From the NCBI GenBank assembly GCA_902464035.1, contig CABQHT010000007.1, positions 1 to 51,104 of the forward strand: a DNA stretch of 51,104 nt. The letters run 5' to 3'. Below the pieces are notes generated by a model that did no database searches, was not told the origin of the DNA, and saw nothing but the letters and a program-made list of their open reading frames with translations. The stretch comes from an uncultured Collinsella sp. (GTDB lineage: Bacteria > Actinomycetota > Coriobacteriia > Coriobacteriales > Coriobacteriaceae). Shown one piece after another: positions 22,185-29,184 of the stretch. Positions within the stretch are counted from its first letter, which is position 1, and the number at the start of each line of letters is the position of its first letter. A program made the position numbers and the translations under genes.

Positions 22185-23452
22185 GCGAGCTCCTCTTCAA
22201 AGTTGTCGATCAGGTTGTTGCCTAGGCGGACGACGGCGGCGCGGGTGCGCTCGTCGGTGGCGGAAAGCGCGGCGTCCTCCAGCTTGGCGCGGATGAACAG
22301 GTCCTCGGCGGCGTTTTGGTCAAGGCCACGGCAGGCGAGGTAGAACAGCTGCTCGTCGCGGACGTGACCGATGGTGGCGCCGTGGTTGCCGGCGACGTCG
22401 TCCTCGTCACAGAGAATGACGGGAACGGTCTTGTTGTCGACGCCCTTGTTGGCCAAAAGCACCGTCTCGCGTTCGGTGCCGGTTGCACCCTTGCAGCCGT
22501 GCACGAGGTCGATGGTGCCACGGTAGACCTTCTTGGACGTGCCGGTCAGCACGCCGTTGGCGTCGATCTCGCACTCGGTCTTGCGACCGCGGTGGCGCAG
22601 CTCGTAGTTAAAGTCGCGCACCTGCTCGCGGGCGCCCAGGTAATCGGTATCGATGGTCACCTTGGCGGTGTCGCCCAGCAGGTCGCCGGCAAGGCCGGTG
22701 GCGCTGGCGCCGGCACCCAGGACGGTGTGCTGCACGTTGACGCGCGCGCCCTCGTCCAGGAACAGGCCGGTGTCGTCGAGTGCGATCCAGCTGTCGTCGA
22801 GTGTCTGCGTGCAGGTCACGTTGACGGTGGCGTACTCGTGGGCGCACACGCGTAGCACGGAGCCCACGACACCCTCGCCGGTAACAGGAGAGTCTAGGGC
22901 AATATGCAGGTCGAGCGTTGCCTGCGGGCGAGCGACGACGTCGATGGCGGCGATGGCCGCGGCGGCATCGACACCGCTCACACGCACGGTAACCGTGGCG
23001 TGCTGGTATGCGGGCACATCGATGACGATGCGCTTGGTAGCGTGCTCGGCCAAGTAGGCGTAGGCAGCCTCGCCCATGCCGGTTTCGAAGGCTTCAGCAG
23101 GGGAGAGCTCCTCCTCGAGCTTGATGGCGCCGGCCTGGTAGACGGAGGTGGCGGGCACGTCGAGCTCGGTCTCGGGCGTGATGCGGGCACGGTCGGCGGC
23201 ATCACCGGGGGCGGAGGCGCGGCGCTCGGGGAAGCGCTCGGCCATGGCGTTCATGGCGGTGCCAAACGCGTCGGCAGCGCCGGAAAACTCCTCGCCCAAG
23301 CCTTCGACCTCAACGGCCTCCGCGGGAGCGGCGGCAAGCTCGTCAGAGAGCTCGAGCTTGGTCTGATTCATCTTCAGCCAGCCCCAAGTGGCAGCCGGCA
23401 TCGCGTTGACCTGCTCAAGGGTGGTAGCAGCGGTGTTGGTTTCCTGTTTCAT
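22181..23452 (-). CDS. sufD: SufD component of the SufBCD scaffold
   Basis: A 423-residue SufD. The C-terminal SufBD beta-helix core is recognisable: RKTECEIDANGVLTGTSKKV, GATIGHVRDEQLFYLACRGL, then FIRAKLEDA. The N-terminus (AMPAATWGWLKMNQTKLEL) is typical of actinobacterial SufD. SufD pairs with SufB and SufC2 to build and transfer clusters. Its ATG shares one base with the sufB stop (TAATG), and its stop overlaps sufS, so the three are tightly coupled. Confidence 0.92.
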   Translation of the reverse strand: MKQETNTAATTLEQVNAMPAATWGWLKMNQTKLELSDELAAAPAEAVEVEGLGEEFSGAADAFGTAMNAMAERFPERRASAPGDAADRARITPETELDVPATSVYQAGAIKLEEELSPAEAFETGMGEAAYAYLAEHATKRIVIDVPAYQHATVTVRVSGVDAAAAIAAIDVVARPQATLDLHIALDSPVTGEGVVGSVLRVCAHEYATVNVTCTQTLDDSWIALDDTGLFLDEGARVNVQHTVLGAGASATGLAGDLLGDTAKVTIDTDYLGAREQVRDFNYELRHRGRKTECEIDANGVLTGTSKKVYRGTIDLVHGCKGATGTERETVLLANKGVDNKTVPVILCDEDDVAGNHGATIGHVRDEQLFYLACRGLDQNAAEDLFIRAKLEDAALSATDERTRAAVVRLGNNLIDNFEEELA

Positions 23453-24864
23453 TATCCGATCGCTCCTTCCATCTCGAGCTTGATCAGGTTGTTCATCTCG
23501 ACGGCGTACTCCAGCGGCAGCTCCTTGGAGACCGGGTTGGCAAAGCCGTTGACGATCATGGTGCGGGCCTCTTCCTCCGAGATGCCGCGGCTCATCAGGT
23601 AGAACACCTTGTCGTCGCCGATGCGGCCGATGGTGGCCTCGTGGCCGATGTCGACGTTCTTGGCGCGGATGTCCATGGCGGGGATGGTGTCGGAGCGGCT
23701 CTGGTCGTCGAGCATGAGCGACTGGCAGCTCACGGTTGCCTTGGAACCCTCGGCCTTGGGCGTGGCCACGATGGAGCTGCGGAAGGTCTGAATGCCGCCG
23801 CTCTTGGAGATGCCCTTGGTCTCGACGGTTGCCGAGGTCTCGGGGGCGTTGAGCACGACCTTACAGCCGGTATCGAGGTTCTGCCCGGCGCCGGCAAAGG
23901 TGATGCCGGTAAAGCTCGACCGGGCGCGGCGGCCGTTGAGCACACTCATGGGGTAGAGGTAGCCCACGTGGCTGCCGAAGGAGCCACTGATCCACTCTAT
24001 GTCGCCATCCTCGTCCACGCGCGCACGCTTGGTGTTGAGGTTGTACATGTTTTTGGACCAGTTCTCGATGGTCGAGTAGCGCAGGTGCGCGCGCTTGCCC
24101 ACAAAGAGCTCGACGGCGCCGGCGTGGAGGTTGGCAACGTTGTACTTGGGCGCGGAGCAACCCTCGATGAAGTGCAGGTCGGCGTCGTCCTCGACGATGA
24201 TGAGCGTGTGCTCAAACTGGCCGGCGCCCTTGGCGTTAAGGCGGAAGTAGCTCTGCAGCGGGAAGTCCAACTTGGTGCCCTTGGGCACGTAGACAAACGA
24301 GCCGCCCGACCATACGGCGCCGTGCAGGGCCGCAAACTTGTGGTCGGTGGGCGGGATGAGCGTCATAAACTTCTCGTGGATGAGCGGCTCCCACTGCGGG
24401 TCGTGCAGGGCCTCCTCGATGCCGGAATAGACGATACCCATCTTGGACGCGGTGTCCTGCATGTTGTGGTAGACCAGCTCGGAGTCGTACTGCGCGCCGA
24501 CGCCCGCCAGATAGCTGCGCTCGGCCTCGGGGATGCCCAGGCGCTCAAAGGTGTTCTTGATGTCGTCGGGCACCGACTCCCAGTCGTGCTTTTGGTCGGT
24601 GTTGGGCTTGACGTAGGTGACGATGTTGTCCATGTCCAGGCCCTCGACGGAGGGGCCCCACGTCGGATCGGGGAAGCGGTTGAAGATCTCGAGGGACTTG
24701 AGGCGCAGGTCGAGCATCCACTGCGGTTCGTCCTTCTTGGCGCTGATTTCGCGCACGATGTCGGGCGTGATGCCGGCGTCGAGGCGCTCGAATCCCTCCT
24801 CGCCATAGGTGAAGTCGTAGAGGCTGCGGTCGATGTCCGCGACCTCGGTGCGGTTCTTGGTCAT
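23452..24864 (-). CDS. sufB: SufB component of the SufBCD scaffold
   Basis: A 470-residue SufB of normal length. Diagnostic segments include FIEGCSAPKYNVANLHAG, TVSCQSLMLDDQSRSDTIPA and EATIGRIGDDKVFYLMSRG. It is the main scaffold subunit on which Fe-S clusters form. The ATG follows an AAAGGGG site that starts at the sufC stop; the gap to sufC is 12 bp. Confidence 0.96.
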   Translation of the reverse strand: MTKNRTEVADIDRSLYDFTYGEEGFERLDAGITPDIVREISAKKDEPQWMLDLRLKSLEIFNRFPDPTWGPSVEGLDMDNIVTYVKPNTDQKHDWESVPDDIKNTFERLGIPEAERSYLAGVGAQYDSELVYHNMQDTASKMGIVYSGIEEALHDPQWEPLIHEKFMTLIPPTDHKFAALHGAVWSGGSFVYVPKGTKLDFPLQSYFRLNAKGAGQFEHTLIIVEDDADLHFIEGCSAPKYNVANLHAGAVELFVGKRAHLRYSTIENWSKNMYNLNTKRARVDEDGDIEWISGSFGSHVGYLYPMSVLNGRRARSSFTGITFAGAGQNLDTGCKVVLNAPETSATVETKGISKSGGIQTFRSSIVATPKAEGSKATVSCQSLMLDDQSRSDTIPAMDIRAKNVDIGHEATIGRIGDDKVFYLMSRGISEEEARTMIVNGFANPVSKELPLEYAVEMNNLIKLEMEGAIG

Positions 24865-24876
24865 TGCGTCGCCCCT

Positions 24877-25677
24877 TTACGCCTGCTGCTCGGCAGCGGC
24901 GGCCTCGGCCTGGGCGCGCTGCTCGGCGGCCTCGCGCTCGAAGGTCTCAAAGCCGTTCTTGTCGATCCAGGGGATCAGCGAGGCATCGTCCTCGCGCACG
25001 ATGTGGCCCTTGACCATAACGTGGACGCGGTCGACATCCAGGTGCTCCAGGATGCGCGTGTTGTGCGTGATGATGAGCATGGAGCCGTCGCAGCTCTTGC
25101 GGTAGGCGTCCATACCGTGGCTGACGGTGGACAGGGCGTCGACGTCCAAGCCGGAGTCGGTCTCGTCCAAGATGGCGAGCTTGGGCTGCAGCAGCAGAAG
25201 CTGGAGCATCTCGACCTTCTTTTTCTCGCCGCCCGAGAAGCCCACGCCCAGCTCACGGTTGAGGTAGGCGGTATCCATGTTAAGCTCGGCCGCGAGCTCC
25301 TTGACGCGACGACGGAATTCCTTGCCCTTCATCTCCAGGCCGGGGCGGCCGGCGATACTGGCGCGCAAAAAGCTCGACAGTGGCACGCCGGGGATCTCGA
25401 CCGGGGCCTGGAAGCTCAGGAACAGGCCGGCGCGCGAGCGCTTGTCGGTGGTGAGCTCGGTGATGTCCTGGCCGTCAAAGACGATGCGGCCGTCGTTGAC
25501 CGTGTAGACGGGGTCGCCCATGACCAGGTGGCCAAGGGTGGACTTGCCGGCGCCGTTGGGGCCCATCAACACGTGGGTCTCGCCGGCGGCGACGTTAAGG
25601 TTGACGTTGTGGAGGATGGTCTTCTCGTCCACGGAGGCGGTCAGACCTTCGATGGAAAGCAGCGGATTTGCGCTCAT
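24877..25677 (-). CDS. sufC: SufC ATPase
   Basis: A 266-residue ABC-type ATPase of the SufBCD complex. Walker A GPNGAGKST, signature FSGGEKKK and Walker B LAILDETDSGLD are present; the ETDSGLD form is SufC-specific. An Ala/Gln-rich tail extends the C-terminus by about 20 residues. The ATG at 25677 is preferred because GAGAGGGA lies upstream; an ATG at 25707 has no such site. First gene of sufCBDSU; divergent from the Rrf2 regulator. Confidence 0.95.
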   Translation of the reverse strand: MSANPLLSIEGLTASVDEKTILHNVNLNVAAGETHVLMGPNGAGKSTLGHLVMGDPVYTVNDGRIVFDGQDITELTTDKRSRAGLFLSFQAPVEIPGVPLSSFLRASIAGRPGLEMKGKEFRRRVKELAAELNMDTAYLNRELGVGFSGGEKKKVEMLQLLLLQPKLAILDETDSGLDVDALSTVSHGMDAYRKSCDGSMLIITHNTRILEHLDVDRVHVMVKGHIVREDDASLIPWIDKNGFETFEREAAEQRAQAEAAAAEQQA

Positions 25678-25741
25678 GCTGTCCCTCTCTGTATATGGTG
25701 TACTCATGGGTGTACGAAACCCTAGGAATCTTCTCGGAATA

Positions 25742-25769
25742 AAGTTACTATGGGTTCGGCGTTAGTCAA
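25742..25769 (-). promoter_or_regulatory. candidate promoter of the suf operon
   Basis: On the minus strand TTGACT (25769-25764) and TAACTT (25747-25742) with 16-bp spacing, about 65-90 bp before sufC. The -35 box lies inside the TTAGTC/GACTAA inverted repeat. Confidence 0.55.
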
Positions 25770-25785
25770 GGGAAAACCCGACTAA
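25762..25785. promoter_or_regulatory. inverted repeat TTAGTC-N12-GACTAA over the suf -35 box
   Basis: Perfect 6-bp half-sites with a GGGAAAACCC core between them. The position over the -35 element suggests a repressor site, perhaps for the divergent Rrf2 protein. Confidence 0.45.
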
Positions 25786-25790
25786 TCCAC

Positions 25791-25817
25791 TCGACTTTTC
25801 TAGATGTGGGACATAAT
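25791..25817 (+). promoter_or_regulatory. candidate promoter of the Rrf2 regulator
   Basis: TCGACT and CATAAT (5 of 6) with 15-bp spacing. The -10 box is embedded in a TGGGACA half-site (25807-25813). Confidence 0.4.
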
Positions 25818-25850
25818 AATCAGGTTTGTTTGCTCCGCTTGCATAGGATT

Positions 25851-25878
25851 TGGGACAAACAAGCCTGGTTTTGTCCCA
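25851..25878. promoter_or_regulatory. palindromic candidate operator TGGGACAAA-N10-TTTGTCCCA
   Basis: Perfect 9-bp inverted half-sites, 21 bp before the regulator start codon and downstream of its candidate promoter. A third half-site TGGGACA is at 25807. Likely an autoregulatory site; the binding protein is inferred from position. Confidence 0.6.
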
Positions 25879-25898
25879 GTAACGATGGTAGGGTAGGT

Positions 25899-26330
25899 AT
25901 GCTCATTTCTTCTAAGGGCCGCTATGCCCTCCGACTGATGATCTATATCGCGGCGCTCGGTGACGCCGAGGGCAAGATTGCTCTGCGCGAGGTTGCCGAC
26001 CGCGAGCACATTTCGCAGAAGTATCTGGAACAGCTGGTTCGTCCGCTTATGAAGGCTGGCCTGCTTAAGAGCGTGCGCGGCAAGGGCGGCGGCTACATGA
26101 TGGCCAAGGATCCCTCCGAGGTGCGTGCTGGCGACATCCTGCGCGCTGTCGAGGGCAGTACTGCTCCGGTGGCGTGCGATGGTATCGACAACAGCTGCGC
26201 CCGCAGCGATCTCTGCTCGACCGTCAAATTCTGGCGCGGTCTGGACGACGTGATCGAAAAGTACGTCGACGGCGTGACGTTGGCCGACCTTGCTGCCGTC
26301 CCCGAGATCAACTTCGACATTAAGCTGTAG
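25899..26330 (+). CDS. Rrf2-family iron-sulfur-type transcriptional regulator (IscR/SufR-like)
   Basis: A 143-residue Rrf2 protein. The N-terminal winged helix starts MLISSKGRYALRLMIYIA, with ISQKYLEQLVRPLMKAGLLKS as recognition region and the wing RGKGGGYMMA. Three cysteines (Cys93, Cys100, Cys106) sit in the position of the Fe-S ligands of IscR-type sensors. Divergent placement from sufCBDSU, with palindromes between, makes it the likely suf regulator sensing cluster status. The start ATG is set by family alignment (MLISSKGRYA); the ribosome site is weak (GTAGGG). Confidence 0.92.
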   Translation: MLISSKGRYALRLMIYIAALGDAEGKIALREVADREHISQKYLEQLVRPLMKAGLLKSVRGKGGGYMMAKDPSEVRAGDILRAVEGSTAPVACDGIDNSCARSDLCSTVKFWRGLDDVIEKYVDGVTLADLAAVPEINFDIKL

Positions 26331-26338
26331 GGCTGCAG

Positions 26339-26626
26339 ATGGTATCTCTCGACAAGGTGTACAAGCAAATTGAGATTTTTGCTCGGGAATGTGACGCCGA
26401 GAGGGTTGTGCTGTTTGGTTCTCGTGCCCGCGGTGACAACTTACCTAAGAGCGATATTGATATTGCTGTAGCAGGTTGCCGGGATTTCGACCGTTTCTCA
26501 TATCTGATAGAGGAGCGTCTTGATACTCTTTTAGATATAGACGTCGTCAATCTGGATGAGTCCTTATCGCAGCAATTGCTCGATGAAATTGCCAGGGATG
26601 GTGTGATTCTGTATGAAAAAATATGA
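26339..26626 (+). CDS. MNT-domain nucleotidyltransferase, antitoxin of a HEPN/MNT pair
   Basis: A 95-residue minimal nucleotidyltransferase with the full GSX10DXD signature (Gly27-Ser28, Asp39, Asp41) in VVLFGSRARGDNLPKSDIDI. In characterised HEPN/MNT modules the MNT protein neutralises the HEPN RNase by AMPylating a tyrosine next to its active site. It starts 8 bp after the Rrf2 gene and overlaps the HEPN-type gene by 14 bp, so all three may share a transcript. Catalytic residues appear intact. Confidence 0.88.
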   Translation: MVSLDKVYKQIEIFARECDAERVVLFGSRARGDNLPKSDIDIAVAGCRDFDRFSYLIEERLDTLLDIDVVNLDESLSQQLLDEIARDGVILYEKI

Positions 26627-27032
26627 GAACTTTGCCAGCGCCTTGGCGAATCTTGAGGATGCACCCAATCAGGATCTTAGCAATGATTTTGTTCAGAGTG
26701 GATTGATTAATAAGTTCAACCTTCAGTTTGAACTGAGCTGGAAGCTCCTTAAACGTCTGCTCGAGTATGAGGGCGCCACGCTTGCTGCATCGGGGTCTCC
26801 TCGTGCCATCTTGAAGGAAGCCTACCGATTCTACGACTTTATTGATGAGGCGGCATGGCTAGATATGCTCAGAGACCGCAATACGAACGTCCATATCTAT
26901 GACAACAAGCTCGCTCAAGATTTGATTCAGCGTATCTTGAACGTCTATATCCCCGCTTTCTGTCAGTTGAGAGACGGGCTGATGGGACGCTACGGCGATC
27001 TTCTTCTGGTGCCCGACGACCAGTTTGTTTAA
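26613..27032 (+). CDS. HEPN-type RNase-like protein, HI0074 family (toxin of HEPN/MNT pair)
   Basis: A 139-residue, mostly helical protein of the HI0074/nucleotidyltransferase-substrate-binding type (NKFNLQFELSWKLLKRLLEYEG near the N-terminus is characteristic). The motif RNTNVHIY (Arg89, His94, Tyr96) fits RX4HXY, where Arg and His form the HEPN RNase site and Tyr is the AMPylation target in studied systems. The gene overlaps the MNT gene by 14 bp in a different frame. Toxicity is inferred, not shown; HI0074 relatives were first annotated as substrate-binding subunits. Confidence 0.82.
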   Translation: MKKYENFASALANLEDAPNQDLSNDFVQSGLINKFNLQFELSWKLLKRLLEYEGATLAASGSPRAILKEAYRFYDFIDEAAWLDMLRDRNTNVHIYDNKLAQDLIQRILNVYIPAFCQLRDGLMGRYGDLLLVPDDQFV

Positions 27033-27169
27033 TTCCTTTAGATTTCGCGGATTTCGCGGAGGGTTGTTGCCGTTTACCGAGGGGTTGTTGTGCAACAACG
27101 GGCGAGCTGCAATACTTACTCTTATCTTTGCAAACTGCACTTTAACTACACCAATGCAGGGAGGATCTT

Positions 27170-28984
27170 ATGCAGCCCAAGCATTCTGCTATTGTCGCGG
27201 GCCTGACGCTGGCGCTTTCGTTTGGCGCCGTTACCGCACCCGCACCCGCTGCCGCCGAGGAGCCCACACCGGGCGTTGCCTCGGATGCGACCGATATCGA
27301 TAAGGGTCTCTATACCCAGCAGTCCTTCTCGGGCGTGCTGAGGTCGGTCCAGGGCGTTTCGTTTGTTAACGTGACCCCCGAGATGAAGTACTTTACCAAG
27401 TACGAGAGCCATGGCAACTATAACCAGGGCTTTTCGTATGGCGACGGCTATAACGCGCTGGGTTATTACCAGTTCGACCGTCGATGGTCGCTCATTCCGT
27501 TTATGAAGCAGGCCTACAACTACAACCCCGAAAAATACAGCATGCTCAAGGATGCGATTGATCGCGGCAGCGAGATTTCCAACACGAGCAATGCCATGTA
27601 CGAGAACGGCCAGCTCACCGAGTTGGGCCGTATTGCGCAGGAGGCCTTCCAAGGTGCTTATAACACCGACCCTGCTGAGTTTTCGGCTCTGCAGGATGCG
27701 TATGCGTACAACTCGTACTATGCGGTGACCGAGGCGTGGCTCAAGAGCGGCTTGGGCATTGATATTTCGGGCCGCGCCGATTGCGTCAAGGGCATGGTGT
27801 GGAGCATCACCAACATGTGCGGCACCGGTGGCTGCAGGGACTTCTTCCGTTGGGCGAATCTCTCCAACGATATGTCCGACCGCGAGTTTGTGACGGCGCT
27901 TTCCAACAGTGTGGTCAATAACGTGGCGACCAAGTATTCGAGCCAGCCCCAGTATCATGAGGGATGGAAGAACCGCTACCGCAACGAGCTGAAGGACTGC
28001 TTGGTTTATATCGCCGAGGACGAGGCCGCTGCCGCTGCGACGCCCGTGCAGCCCGAGCCCACGCCGGCGCCCTCGCCGACACCTGATTCGAATGACGACT
28101 CGAGTGACGATGTCAATGATGACAGGATGGATGCGCCCTCGACCGATGCTGGCGGTGATGGCTCTGCTGGTGGCACTACCAACAACGGCTCTACCTCGAA
28201 CGGCTCCGATTCAAACGGCTCTGCTGCGGGCGATTCGTCTTCAAGCTCTGCCGGCAATACGGACAGCGCCGCCTCTGGTTCGACCGACGCTGGTTCCTCT
28301 GACTCTTCCACTGGCTCGAGCGATTCGTCCGTTGGCACTGGCTCTAACAACGGCTCCGGCTCTGACGCAACCCCTGATTCCGATGCTTCCAAGGACGACT
28401 CGAATAAGGCGCCGGACGCTCCCGTTGCTTCGCCGGACAAGAAGCCTTCTTTCTCCGTGCAACTTGGTTCTACGCTGGGCTCTTCGCTGATGGCTGGCGT
28501 CAATAACGGCTCGACCCAGAACAAGGACAACTCTGATCAGGTTTCCGCGGAAAAGACCGAAGCCGCAAAGGGCGACTCCAAGGACGAGGCTTCCGAGAAG
28601 ACCGAATCCGATAAGGGTTCTAGCTCTGAGGAGAAGAGCGACAAGTCAGAACAGAAGAAGGGCGAGGATAAGAAGTCTGAATCTGAGGAGAAGGACAAGA
28701 GCAAGGCCGGGGGCGAAAAGAAGCAGTCCGAAGACGACGACAAGAGCGGTGCCGACAACCAGGCCCAGGAGCAGAATGATTCCAAAACGGTGACCACTAC
28801 AACCACGACGACTACAACTACCAAGTCATCTGGCGGCAATATGCCCAAGACGGGCGATCTGATTGTGATGGCGAGCCTTGCCAGTGCAAGCTTGGCCACG
28901 CTGGGCGCCACGTCTATCGTAAGTGGCAAGCATAAACTCGATCAGCAGAACAAGGCTTCAGGGGAGGACGGCTCGGAGAAGTAA
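27170..28984 (+). CDS. sortase-anchored surface protein with lysozyme/transglycosylase-like N-terminal domain
   Basis: A 604-residue secreted protein. A signal peptide spans about residues 1-29, ending at APAAAE. The N-terminal domain has YESHGNYN (Glu79) followed by NALGYYQFDRR (about 96-105), resembling the ES...G.YQ pattern of lytic transglycosylases and phage-type lysozymes; this assignment is tentative. From about residue 285 comes a Pro/Ser/Asp/Gly-rich wall-spanning region, then a Lys/Glu/Ser-rich stretch, then a run of threonines. The C-terminus has MPKTG (558-562), a hydrophobic segment and a basic tail, the layout of sortase substrates. AGGGAGGA precedes the ATG. No sortase gene is nearby. 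Confidence 0.8.
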   Translation: MQPKHSAIVAGLTLALSFGAVTAPAPAAAEEPTPGVASDATDIDKGLYTQQSFSGVLRSVQGVSFVNVTPEMKYFTKYESHGNYNQGFSYGDGYNALGYYQFDRRWSLIPFMKQAYNYNPEKYSMLKDAIDRGSEISNTSNAMYENGQLTELGRIAQEAFQGAYNTDPAEFSALQDAYAYNSYYAVTEAWLKSGLGIDISGRADCVKGMVWSITNMCGTGGCRDFFRWANLSNDMSDREFVTALSNSVVNNVATKYSSQPQYHEGWKNRYRNELKDCLVYIAEDEAAAAATPVQPEPTPAPSPTPDSNDDSSDDVNDDRMDAPSTDAGGDGSAGGTTNNGSTSNGSDSNGSAAGDSSSSSAGNTDSAASGSTDAGSSDSSTGSSDSSVGTGSNNGSGSDATPDSDASKDDSNKAPDAPVASPDKKPSFSVQLGSTLGSSLMAGVNNGSTQNKDNSDQVSAEKTEAAKGDSKDEASEKTESDKGSSSEEKSDKSEQKKGEDKKSESEEKDKSKAGGEKKQSEDDDKSGADNQAQEQNDSKTVTTTTTTTTTTKSSGGNMPKTGDLIVMASLASASLATLGATSIVSGKHKLDQQNKASGEDGSEK

Positions 28985-29015
28985 TCTTCCAGATCGTTTT
29001 CTATAAGAGTTTGGG

Positions 29016-29051
29016 ACGGGGTCTGGTGCGGCGGCATCGGGCCCCGTTTTT
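29016..29051 (+). terminator. terminator after the surface protein gene
   Basis: ACGGGG/CCCCGT stem (29016-29021 with 29042-29047) followed by a T-run, 32 bp past the stop. Confidence 0.7.
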
Positions 29052-29184
29052 GTTGTGCAACGATTTGTTATGCCCCCTCGGGGGTCTGTTGCTACCGTTG
29101 CCCGAAACGTTTGCATGTCGATATTGTTGCGCTCTACCCGCTCGCTACAATGGACATCGTGCTGCGTTAGAAGGAGAGTTTACG

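Noticed and set aside
23641..25725. 694-codon plus-strand frame opposite sufB and sufC
   Set aside because: Antisense shadow spanning two recognisable suf genes.
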